DNA of 64,000 nt from Salvia splendens. Taxonomy: Eukaryota; Streptophyta; Magnoliopsida; Lamiales; Lamiaceae. A program made the position numbers and the translations under genes. Below, in pieces: positions 24,501 to 34,643 of the stretch. The notes beneath the pieces are model-generated. The model was not told the DNA's origin and did no database searches. It saw nothing but the letters and a program-made list of their open reading frames with translations. Every line of letters begins with the position of its first letter. Position 1 is the first letter of the stretch. The stretch lies in NCBI RefSeq assembly GCF_004379255.2, contig NC_056035.1:38940773-39004772 (forward strand). The letters run 5' to 3'.

Positions 24501-25469
24501 GCATCAAAGAGCCAAGTTGAAATTGACAGATTGAAGGCTCAGTTGAGTAAAGAGTTCGAGATGAAGGATTTGAGGGAAGCCAAGAAGATTCTCGGTATGG
24601 AGATTACAAGGGATAGAGAGGGAGGCAAGCTTTGGCTGACACAGAAGTAGTATTTGACCAAAGTACTACAGCGTTTTGGTGTGAATGATGATTCCAAATC
24701 TGTAAGTACCCCACTTGCTCCCCATTTAAAACTTAGTTCTCAGTTATCTCCAAAAACGGAAGATGAGCGAGGATATATGGCGAAAGTTCCCTATGTTAAC
24801 GCAGTTGGAAGCTTGATGTATGCAATGGTGTGTACAAGACCAGACATTTCACCGGCCGTTGGTACTGTGAGCAGATACATGCATGATCCAGGCAGGGGTC
24901 ATTGACAAGCTGTGAAATGGATTCTGCGGTATATCAAATATACTGTATATATTGGTTTGTTGTTTGAGCAGGATAAATCACTTGGTCATTTTGCAGTTGG
25001 ATATTGTGATTCCGACTATGCTGGTGATTTGGATAAGCTAAGATCTACTACTGGCTATTTGTTCACTTTAGCGAGTGCGCCAGTTAGTTGGAAGTCTACC
25101 TTGCAGTCAACGGTAGCTTTGTCTACGACAGAGGCAGAGTACATGGCCGTTACTGAAGCTGTGAAGGAGGCAATTTGGCTTCATGGGTTGCTGAAAGAAT
25201 TGGGTGTTAGTCAGAAACAACTTGAAGTATATTCTGACAGCCAGAGTGCTATTCATTTAGCAAAGAATCAGGTCTTTCATGCAAGGACGAAGCACATTGA
25301 TGTTCGCTATCATTTTGTGCGGGAAATTCTCGAAGAAGAGGAAATTGTCATCTGAAAGGTTCCGACTTTGGAGAATCCTGCAGATATGTTTACCAAGGTG
25401 GTGACGAGAGCCAAGTTTGAACATTGTTTGGACTTGGTTAATATTCTGCGATTTGGAGCTGGCGTTTGA
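21506..25469 (+). pseudogene. Broken copia gag-pol
   Basis: The frame starts MAGNDQENKANSSSS and holds a gag domain, a zinc knuckle (CAFCYEKGH), protease (ILDSGC), a GAG-pre-integrase HHCC finger, integrase core (HSDVWGP, RSDNGGEY, NGVSERMNRT), reverse transcriptase with the YVDD box near 24480, and RNase H (ALSTTEAEYMA). Frame breaks are stops at 21884, 22139, 22249 (inside the zinc knuckle), 23107, 23560, 24648, 24903 and 25353, and a frame change between about 24110 and 24190. Several stops look like C-to-T decay, which suits a methylated element. The closest type is the TNT1-like copia group found throughout plants. Confidence 0.95.
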
Positions 25470-25547
25470 CTGCGCCAATATGAAAGCACCGTGAGTCATT
25501 TATTTGGGTGGAGAAGATTCGTGTTCGGTGGGATTTGAAATTTTGCC

Positions 25548-25558
25548 AAGGTGGAGAT
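25548..25558 (+). other. Polypurine tract
   Basis: AAGGTGGAGAT directly precedes the 3' LTR and is the usual plus-strand primer of copia elements. Confidence 0.8.
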
Positions 25559-25559
25559 T

Positions 25560-26109
25560 TGTTGAATATTGCCTACAATATTTGACTTTTTTTGTCAAAA
25601 TTTGTTGTCCCACATCAGTGGGCATTAGGGAGTTTGGGGGAGTGGTTGCCTATAAAAGGAGCTCACCCCCCATTTTGTAAAACATCCCAAATTGTACTCT
25701 TCTCCATTTAAATATATAAGTGGGCTCTGCATAGGGTGCTCGGAGACGTAGGCAATTTGGCCGAACTCCGTTATCAAAGTTCCGGGTGTGTTCTTTCTTT
25801 ATTATTTATTTTGTTCCGCATTTATTTTTGGGTCTATTTTCTGTTGTGATATTGTATTCAATATTATTTGCGGGTTTGGTAGTAGTGTTTTGTACGGTTC
25901 TGTTGGGTGTTTTTATATTGTGATATATACACCGACTGATAAATTCTGTTAGGAATCTGGTATTTAAGAGGGACAGTGTCCCCGCCAGTCTTTCTAAAGA
26001 ATTTATTTTGAGAAGTAATTTTATCGAATAGACCCCATTGGGTTAACTCTGAAATTACTTAATCGGTTCATTTCACTATTTGAGAGAAAATTATCCGATT
26101 TTCTCAACA
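25560..26109 (+). repeat. 3' LTR of the copia element
   Basis: 550 bp and collinear with the 5' LTR without indels. About 16 substitutions were counted by eye. Confidence 0.95.
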
Positions 26110-26114
26110 ACTAG

Positions 26115-27576
26115 TTCATAATTTTCTAAAAAAAAAAGCTAATGATTTGTTTCTTGCCAAATGTTGTTCCAAAACTTACTTGAGAAGCTTTGGGAACACC
26201 GTAAAGCATTTAAGCTACTCAGTTTTTTATGACAGCATACTAGTAACTGATGTGCTAAAGCAGCGACTTCTTTGCTAATCTACTTGCTTATGATGGGTAA
26301 CCAAACTCCTTTAATACTTGTTTTGTGAAATCACCATCATCAAGCACACATGCTTTTTAGTATCCTTGTTCAATAATCTTCACCATCAACAAACTAAAAA
26401 ATATCGAATTTTAACTTTTTAACAGCTGATTCTCATATCTGAGTACCACTGCTGTTCTAATCACTCTGAAAAGTGAAAACACAACAGCCACAGAAGTAGT
26501 AGTGCTTTATTAACTATACCCTTTCCACTGAAATACATGTTGTATAAAGTGTGTTTTAAGAGAATCCTCAATATAAAGCTGGTGAGATTGCATTCTGATC
26601 CATTCATCAACGTAGTGTATTAAAAATGTCAACACAATGATAATGAAACGTCAACACATATTTATGTTGACATATTTATGTTGACATTTTAATAAATTGT
26701 GTTGACATTTAAATATTAATATCAACACAATGTATTAAAATATCAACGTAAGTTTATATTGACGTTTCATTATCATTGTGTTGACATTTTTAATACACTA
26801 CGTTGATGAGTTATCATTGTGTTGACGTTTCATTATCATTGTGTTGACATTAAAATGTCAACATAAATATGTGTTGGCGTTTCATTATCATTGTGTTGAC
26901 ATTTTTAATACATTTTAATGTGATCGTGTTGACATTTTCAATATACTACGTTGATGAGTTGACAAGTTAGCAATTTAAGAAAAGTTAGCATTTTAACTCA
27001 CCCCTTCTCACATGACTATCAATATATGATTAAGTCATGAGATTCAATCTCATGAATCAAACATATTACAAATTTAATTATGGGATATAATCTTGCAAAC
27101 CAAATACCCTAACAGTATTCATGAACCAAGGCTAGGTTAGTTGACTACCCAACCTAGGATTGTCTGAAATATTGTGTCACATGAAATCATACAATAAAGC
27201 TTTCTTTTTTCTCTTGAAAAAATAAAAATGCTCAAGCCTGAAAGGGAGGCGAGCCAAAATTTGTTACAAAAAACATGGAAAAACAAAAGCCAAGCAACTA
27301 GAGCGACACACAAACAAAAAACAAAGACAAGGCCGCCCATGAAAAGTCCTAACAATAAACCTACAAAAGTAACAAAATAGACCAATATCAACACAATCAG
27401 ATAATTCACTCAAGGATAAAGTTGGAAAGACAATAAAGCTTTCTTGAGAAGAGTTATTGGTCGAATAAATGATTGAGTTTCAGTAATTTCAATTCCATTT
27501 AAATCTCATCATAAATTTTTTATTAAGCTTTTAAAGATATTTTGAACGATTTACAACCTATTCTTGAATCGAGTTA
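26115..27576. other. Spacer right of the retrotransposon
   Basis: No coding region supported. It contains the inverted and direct repeat cluster at 26605-26955, listed separately. Confidence 0.6.
26605..26955. repeat. Perfect 50-bp inverted repeat with further copies
   Basis: The arm at 26605-26654 (starting CATCAACGTAGTGTATTAAA) and the arm at 26759-26808 are exact reverse complements over 50 bp, separated by 104 bp that themselves contain shorter TGTCAACA/TGTTGACA repeats. Additional partial copies of the right arm follow to about 26955. It looks like a palindromic MITE-like or satellite-like unit. No target duplication was identified. Confidence 0.9.
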
Positions 27577-27579
27577 TAA

Positions 27580-28368
27580 GAGCATCTCCAATGGTTCTGG
27601 ACATTCAATAGCCATCCCATAGCCTTCCCACTGCCACATTATCTGCACTAAAATCCTCCTGCCACATCATCTGGACATGCAATAGCCCTCCCATAGCCTA
27701 TCCACATCACTAATAACAATGATATAATTTAATTTACAATCGTAGCAACATACGGAATTTAATTTATGAGACAAATACAGGAAAATTGAATAATAATATT
27801 AAAATTTATAAAAAAGTACAATAATTTATAAAAAAATACATTAATTTAAAAAAATACAAAATTAAAAAGTACAAAAAAAATACATAAAAAATCACTCCTC
27901 GCCGCCGTCCTCGCCTCCGCCGTCGCCCAACCCTTCGTCGTCGCCGCCGCCACCTCCGTCGCCCCCAACGCCGCCGCTACTCCCGCCGGTATCCCTCTGA
28001 AACCCCTCCAATTCTTCACGCATGCTCCGGAGCAATACGCGAAGATAAGTCTTCTCCTCGGGGTCCACCGCCGTCCGGAAGTCGGCTAAGATAGAGAGAG
28101 TACTCGTTAATACAAGTGGTGCGAATGAAAATGACGTCCAAAGCGCGTATATATAGTGTTTCGAAAAATAAAAAAAAAAAAAATTCTGACGCCGGTCTGA
28201 CGCCGATTCGTGGCCTACAATGGCGCCGTGAGAGTCGGCGTCAGAATCGGCGTAGGCGCGCCGATTTTGACACCGGTTTCGCTGACGCCGGCTGCAATGG
28301 TTCGGCGTCAGCACCGGCGTCCGCGAAAAATCGGCGTGCCTATGCTGACGCCGCCATTGGAGATGCTC
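27580..28368 (-). mobile_element. PIF/Harbinger element A (internally deleted)
   Basis: A 789-bp element with 15-bp perfect inverted ends (GAGCATCTCCAATGG) and the target duplication TAA at 27577-27579 and 28369-28371, the TWA site typical of PIF/Harbinger. It keeps a TATATATAC promoter core near 28147 and the 3' end of an ORF1-like gene on the minus strand, but the middle is missing. Subterminal CGGCGTCAG words repeat in both orientations near the right end. Confidence 0.9.
27892..28090 (-). pseudogene. C-terminal remnant of Harbinger ORF1
   Basis: The minus-strand frame reads TYLRVLLRSMREELEGF and ends in a Gly/Asp/Glu-rich tail. The helix followed by an acidic, glycine-rich end matches the C-termini of ORF1 in elements C and D. 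The 5' part of the gene was lost, so the promoter region now abuts the C-terminal coding part. Confidence 0.6.
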
Positions 28369-28478
28369 TAATAGGACCATCCAAGAAAAGTGTAGAGTAA
28401 ATACTTTTCAGTATACAGATATTGGCTACGCCTGTCACTAGATGAAAGGTCATAGTTACAAATCATAGTCGAGTATAA

Positions 28479-29817
28479 GAGCATCCACAACCGTGCTCTT
28501 GCCAGCGGCACGGTTGTGGGCCCGGACGGTACTATTCATGCCTGCTCTCTGGCAAGAGCACAACACCCACAACTGTGCTCTTCCGCAAGGACGAGCACAA
28601 TTAATATAAAATTAACTCCGGCGAGTTGGCTAGCCACTTCTTCCGAGCCAGAGTCGGATAGGGCTACCGACCTTGATCGTTTGGAGGAGCCGCTAGAGGA
28701 GGATGTTATGCCTCCCTTATACTTCGGGTGCGTCCGCGTCTCCTGCCAAACGTTAAGATATTTGAACGACTTACCGTTCATGGATTGGTAGGTGCTCAGC
28801 GTGGCGGTGATGATGTCGACCTCGCTTCGGCCGCTCCCGGCATTCCGGGACTCCTGGATGAAATAGCCGTTGAACTTGCCAATTTCTTCGTTGGCTCGGC
28901 CGATGCAGTTGCGCACCATACTCTCGTTGCGCTCGATCGTTCCTGGCGGCCGGTTTGCATTGTACCGGCTAGAGACGCGCCACCAAAAGTGATCGCCGGA
29001 TTGGTTCGTTCCAACCACCGCATCTTCGGAGATTTCCAAGTACGCCTTGAACAATCTTTCCATCTCTGCCGGTGAGTACGGTGTGCGGACACCGGCGCGA
29101 GATAGAGGAATCGGCATTTGGGAAGGGGCGCGATGCCTAGGCTCCGGTGTCCACCCGTAGCGCCCTTCGGAGACACCTTGGTCGTCGATTGGGTATGGAC
29201 GATAGCCACCCAGAACGGCCGAATCTTGGGTTTGAGGAGGGGCCGAATATTCCGTTTCCGGACTAGGAAACGGTTGTGAACCGAACCATTCGGGGTTCCA
29301 ACCGTGGGAGCCTGAATGGTTATCGTCTTGGCCGGACATAGTGATGTTGTAGGGTATGAGAGAATGAAGATGAAAATGGATATGAGAGAATGGAGATGAG
29401 AATGGATATTGGAGAATGATGATGAGAGTTGTGTAGTTTGATGTGAATTTTTGGGTGAAATTGAGGGTATTTATAGATGAAAGTGTGTATTTTTGGGGTA
29501 AAAAAAATGAAAAAAAAATTAAAAAGGTGTAAAAAACGGTTATAAACGGATATATTTTTTTGGGGAAGTGAATTTTTTTTTTTATCGATTTTTTTAATAA
29601 AAAACCGATTTTTAAAAAATAAAAAATAAAAAAAAGTTTAAACACAACGGCTATGCCGTTGACGAATGGGAGCGCGACACGTGTGCGTCCGCTGGCACGG
29701 ACGTGCTCGATACATCGAGCAGCGCCGTGCCAGTGGCGCGGCTGCAGCGGCGGCGGTCCTTCGCCTTGCCAACGGCGCGGACGGCGGTGGCGACTTTCGC
29801 CACCGCTGCGGATGCTC
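28479..29817 (-). mobile_element. PIF/Harbinger element B
   Basis: A 1339-bp element. The left end is GAGCATCCACAACCG, and the right end in reverse is GAGCATCCGCAGCGG. TAA target duplications flank it at 28476-28478 and 29818-29820. It carries one intact ORF1 reading frame on the minus strand with a TATA-like CTATAAATA upstream (about 29469-29477). No DDE transposase is present. Confidence 0.9.
28536..29339 (-). CDS. Harbinger ORF1, Myb/trihelix-like DNA-binding protein, C-terminus altered
   Basis: An uninterrupted 267-residue frame starting MSGQDDNHSGSHGWNPEWF. A Pro/Ser/Gln-rich N-terminus is followed by a trihelix/Myb-like domain at about 95-190 (YSPAEMERLFKAYLEISED, DHFWWRVSSRYN, NESMVRNCIGRANEEIGKF), then a KYLNVWQETRTHPKY block. 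In PIF/Harbinger elements such an ORF1 protein binds element ends and helps import the transposase into the nucleus. The end of the frame (LAGVNFILIVLVLAEEHSC...) reads into the element's terminal region, so the usual acidic C-terminus appears deleted. Plant databases often mislabel this family as glutathione S-transferase T3-like. Confidence 0.75.
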   Translation of the reverse strand: MSGQDDNHSGSHGWNPEWFGSQPFPSPETEYSAPPQTQDSAVLGGYRPYPIDDQGVSEGRYGWTPEPRHRAPSQMPIPLSRAGVRTPYSPAEMERLFKAYLEISEDAVVGTNQSGDHFWWRVSSRYNANRPPGTIERNESMVRNCIGRANEEIGKFNGYFIQESRNAGSGRSEVDIITATLSTYQSMNGKSFKYLNVWQETRTHPKYKGGITSSSSGSSKRSRSVALSDSGSEEVASQLAGVNFILIVLVLAEEHSCGCCALAREQA

Positions 29818-29820
29818 TAA

Positions 29821-31400
29821 AATTCTATGGAGTTAATAGTATTAAAATAGTTATAAACCAAATCTATATCAATATATAATATTCAAATAAATATACACCC
29901 ATGCACAAAATATTCTGTACAACTGAAAACAAGATGCCCACAACCCATAACGACAGTACGACACGTAGGAAGAAACTAAATGAATCATATTGTCCAAAGC
30001 AATAGTTAATAGTTTAATAACTATTTTTAGGGATGTCCGTATAGCCCGTAACCTGTGGGTTGACCCGTATAGCACGTCAAATTTATAGGGTTAGGGCTAG
30101 AAATTTCTAGCTCGATAAAATTAAAACCCGATTAGCCCGTACCCGATTAACCCGCAACTCGTTAGGGCCAGACCCGAAAATTCGTTGGCTGGCCCGAAAA
30201 CCCGATAAAATTTCTATTATTCTATTTTTTTTACTTCTAATTCGACATTTCATTGATTAATTTTATAATATAGATAACTAAAAAAATAACTTACAATTTT
30301 ATATTAAATACACAAATTATATATTGAATTTTTACTAATATAATAATTGATAAATAAATTAAAAACTTCAATTTCACTTTAAAATATTTAAATTTCTAAA
30401 ATATGCATTAAAATTTCACGAAATATCTCAAATATCAGTATTTGATCATGTTTATGATTGAGTTTAAGCATATATCTCAAACTATCATAACTAAATATTT
30501 TACATTATGAATATAACTAATTTTCGGCATTATTTATTGCATTGATCGCTTGTTAATCTTATCGGCTGTTACCCGATTGGCTGACCCAAAACCCGAGCTT
30601 TCAGGGTTAGGGTTGAACTTTCATAACCCGAAAGAAATCACAATCCGATTAGCCCGCACCCGATTGATCCGTAACCCAAATAGGGCTGGCCCGATTGACA
30701 TCCGTAACTATTTCCATGCATTGGATTTGGTCTATCTTTAACTAAAACAGGGAAAAAATAGAATATATACTAGGAAAAAATATAAATAAATAAAGCAAAA
30801 GGTGAGGTCCCCTCATTGTCATTAAATTGGCAAACATTAAATAAAAAATGGCCACTATTGACTTTAAGGGTCTCTACACTTTATCAACTTTGGATCTATT
30901 CATGAAAACTTATATTGGAAATAATTATTTGAAAGCAACAAAAGGAAAGGGAGAATTGAAAGCATCATTACTAGTATAGCTTACTTTTAGACACTCATAT
31001 GTAATAGTATACTAGGAGTAGTATAATACTATAAAAATTGGTTTATAATGAAATGACCAAACCTATCAAGTTGGCCATATTCATCTATTGTTAAGTTTCA
31101 AAATCATGATCGTATTCGACTCCAAATAGTACTAATATTTTAAGTTTTCTTTAAACCTATTTAATAATTTAAGTTTCAATTAATTTCTAGTGCCATTTTA
31201 CTAGTCAGTCTCTTTTAAACTCTTTTGTAGATATTATTGATTCCAATAAAATGGGTTTTTTACTATTGGGCCATTAGTTGAAGCCCACTATCCAATTATT
31301 GGACCAATAGAAGGCCCAAAATATCGATAGGCAAAATAACACAATTATATACTGTTACTATGCTTCATGAACTTGCTCTCTCTCTTTCTCAAAAGAGAAA
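29821..31400. other. Spacer with a hAT-like element; PPR upstream region
   Basis: Apart from the element at 30027-30705, no coding or RNA gene was supported. The last few hundred bases are the probable promoter of the PPR gene. Confidence 0.6.
30027..30705. mobile_element. hAT-like nonautonomous element
   Basis: A 679-bp element flanked by the 8-bp duplication AACTATTT at 30019-30026 and 30706-30713. The ends are AGGGATGTC on the left and GACATCCGT on the right, with many subterminal CCCGATTA, AACCCG and GGCCCG words in both orientations and an AT-rich centre. The 8-bp target duplication and subterminal repeats point to hAT. No transposase is present. Confidence 0.8.
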
Positions 31401-33316
31401 ATGGCGGTAGCGATAATGGTGTTCGCTCCAATTACCTTTAATACGATGAAACGTTACCGTTTCAGGCAATTATGCTCAAAGGATTGGAATTCTTTCCAGT
31501 CGTTTCGCTCAAAGGTACTCGTTTTTTCTCTTGAATCATTTTTTTGCATTAAGAATTATACTATTGGTATTGGATTGTAGTTTCATAGGAGTAATTCTTA
31601 ATGTGATAATGTATCGAGTGCAGAAGTATTAACTACGGATTAGCAACAGTATACTTTTGGATGAAACTGATTTAATTCAGTATTGTGTTGGTTCACTGCG
31701 TGTATCGGATAGTAGTTTCATTCCATATGATAGCGTATATAAGAACTAGGTGCGTAAGTACTAACTCCGGATTAGTAATAGTGTACTTTTGGATGAGTTT
31801 GGTATATTTCAGTGTTGTTTTGGTTCTCTTACGTTTGAAAATTGTTAACTGATTTAGGTCAATAATAGTACTATTAGTTTGGGTTAAACTGAAACGGTGC
31901 TCTCAGTAGGTTATCTGAGAAGATTGTTTTTCCTTTATTGGAGGAAACGGACTAATCCTTCAAGGTTTTCTGTCATTATTACTATTTTGATTTAAGAATT
32001 TTTGGAAATTAATTGAACTAGAAGTTACAATTACTATGGTAGTCAGCTTTTATTTGGATGCTATGCAGCATTGATTGCTTCAATTTGATAGGAGTATGTA
32101 GTATTTGTGTGCCCATAATGTACTAGCATGTCGGAAACATGAGTTGTGGGTATTCTTAGAACAGTGTTTGCAGGGGAACTGCGAGGATTATGCTGAGAGA
32201 CGTGGTGCTCACGGTTCTGATTCACTAGCACATGGCTTAAGTGGAGAAAGATTGCCTCTGGTTCCTAAAGAAAAATTTCTTGAGAATACACCGGATGTGC
32301 TGTTGCCCGAAAATACTACTTTATCAACTCTGGTGCTGCATTATGCTTGCAATGGGTTGTTCTCTAAAGCATTGGAAATTTGGGATGAATTGATGAACAG
32401 GGCATGTGTTCCTGATGCTGAAGTAGTTTCTAAATTAATCATTCTGTATGGCAGCATTCAAGATTTTAGCATGATTAACAGAATTCTGCTCCAAATGCAA
32501 CTGAAAGATGTTAATCTACTTCAGGAAATTTTTAGTTTGGCTATTTCTTTTTTTGGAAGGACCGGGAGGCTGGAATGCATGGAAATTTTAATTAAGGAGA
32601 TGGTCTCAATGGGTTATTCTGTGGATTCAGTGACTGGGAATGCTTATATATTGTATTATTGTGCATTTTGTTCGCTGGCTGATGTTGAAGTTGCTTATGG
32701 TCGTCTGAAAAGGTCAAGGATTCTGATTGAGGAAGAAGGTATTAGGGCCATCGCATTTGCATATATAAAGGAAAATAAGTTCTATGATTTAGGTCGTTTC
32801 ATACATGATGTAGGTCTTGGTAGAAGAAATGTTGGGAATCTTCTTTGGAACCTTCTCCTACTATCTTATGCTGCTAACTTCAAAATGAAAAGCTTGCAGA
32901 GAGAATTTGTGAGAATGGTGGAAACAGGATTCACTCCCGATCTCACTACATTTAATATCAGGACACTTGCATTTTCTAAAATGTCTTTACTATGGGATCT
33001 GCATTTGAGCCTTGACCATATGAGACATGAAGGAGTGGTTCCTGATCTTGTGACATATGGTTGTGTTGTTGATGCCTACCTGGATAAGAGGCTTGGAAGG
33101 AATTTAAATTTTGCCTTGAGAAAACTCAACTCCAGTGATTTGGTGTCGGTGCAGACAGATCCACTAGTGTTTGAGGTTATGGGAAAAGGAGACTTTCACT
33201 TGAGCTCAGATGCAGTTATGGAGTATAGGAATAAAAAGCATTGGACATACAAAATGCTCATCTCAATCTACCTTAAGAAAAAATTCCGGAGTAATCAAAT
33301 TTTTTGGAATTACTGA
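31401..33316 (+). CDS. Pentatricopeptide-repeat protein (At3g42630-like)
   Basis: Two exons (31401-31514 and 32102-33316) join in phase to give 442 residues. Exon 1 encodes a basic, Ser/Phe-rich N-terminus (MKRYRFRQLCSKDW) that fits an organelle transit peptide. Several P-class PPR motifs can be read, for example STLVLHYACNGLFSKALEIW, FSLAISFFGRTGRLECMEIL and LTTFNIRTLAFSKMSL, with conserved proline-aspartate turns (VPDAEVV, TPDLTTF, VPDLVTY). There is no E, DYW or SMR domain. The C-terminal block FHLSSDAVMEY...NQIFWNY resembles what I recall of Arabidopsis At3g42630. P-class PPR proteins bind organellar RNA and act in its stability, splicing or translation. The RNA target is unknown. Start and acceptor were chosen because the frame upstream of 32102 is closed by a stop. 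Confidence 0.85.
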
Positions 33317-34643
33317 TGAATTGATGAGTAGTCCTCATTATCATATCAATCAGATGCTTTCTGATAGTTTTCTTCCTGTCAGCTCAAACTCCTCCAGAGA
33401 ATTTATGTTTTCTATTTTCAGCAGATTCTTCAGTGACTGAACACTACTGGTATTGCTATACATGCGATGAGTTGGTGAAATTATCTGTAGAATGGACAAG
33501 AGTGTTTGTCTACCTTGGATGGGAATGGCGCATGAGCTGGTTGGAGGTGGTGCATATGTAGAATCATTGAACATACAGAATATGTAGAGGCAGTTTGTTT
33601 GAGGTTTGCTTTAATTCTAGATAGAAAACTCTTATCCCGACTGATTATGTTCTGATTGAAACCTTTAAAAGATGAAGCCTACAGGTTTTCTGAGGATATG
33701 TGGTAACCAAGAGTGGAGTTTCCTTTTATTCAGATATTCCTCCATTAGAGGTTGACTGAAAAGCAAGGGTATGGGCTCGGGCCTAAGAGTTCATGTCATG
33801 AAGGGCTGAATGAAAAAAAATGCCCCTGCAGTTGGTGTATATTTATTCTACTTTGTAAAATATTGTGGCATATTTCTATCCATATCTCACAAATTATGTG
33901 ATTCTGTGGCAAACATCAATGAGTTATGTGCAAACACTTAACTATGTTTGCTTGTGTATATGTAGTGGGATGCTTCCATTCTCTAAACTCAAATTTTAGT
34001 TCTTCTAACTTCCAAAATATGCCTTCCTTACGAAATATAAACACGGTATATGTAGGTTGGCACATGTTCAGGAGAACAAATAACTATGTCTTATGTTTGT
34101 TCGAAACATCTGCTTTATTTCATGTAGCATTTTATATTGCAGATACATAAGATGCCACCTAAGTCCAAGAAATATTTATTAAATGTAAGTGTAAACAAAG
34201 TAGTGATAACAAAACTTGGTTATGCCACGAGAATGATTCTGTACTCGCAGTCAAGGTTTCTATTGCAAACATATTACACATTTGTACATGGGGATTTTTT
34301 AATTACAAGAATTTGATTTTTTTTATTGGTCAGATTGTCGACTAACATATAGCTGCAAGGCTGCAGGAATAGAATTGATCTTCATTCTTAGATTTGTAAA
34401 ATCATACACACAAAATCTGAACCAGAGTAGTGCAAAAAAGATGGCTGTCATAAAAAACCAACAAAAATGTGTAAGGTGGCTGTCTTTAGATTTCTGTATT
34501 GGATGCATCCAGCCACTGAAAGGCCTTTTATGCCTTCATGATCCGAGTATAACTTCTGAGATTCGATTACCTGAAAAGGTTGATCAAGAGGCTGTTATAT
34601 GGAAGAAGAGGTCAGATCATATCAGGAATTTGTTTTTTTGCAG
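33317..34643. other. Convergent spacer between PPR and kinase genes
   Basis: The 3' flanks of two convergent genes. No coding region with family signal. Confidence 0.6.

Larger units (their letters stand above)
20883..26109 (+). mobile_element. Complete Ty1/copia LTR retrotransposon (dead copy)
   Basis: Two 550-bp LTRs (TGTTG...CAACA) flank an internal gag-pol region in plus orientation, and the target duplication ACTAG lies at 20878-20882 and 26110-26114. A primer-binding site and a polypurine tract are present. The order gag, protease, integrase, reverse transcriptase, RNase H is the copia order. LTR comparison by eye gives about 16 differences, mostly transitions, or roughly 97% identity, so insertion is fairly recent. 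Several stops and a frameshift in gag-pol mean it cannot make its own proteins. Confidence 0.96.
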
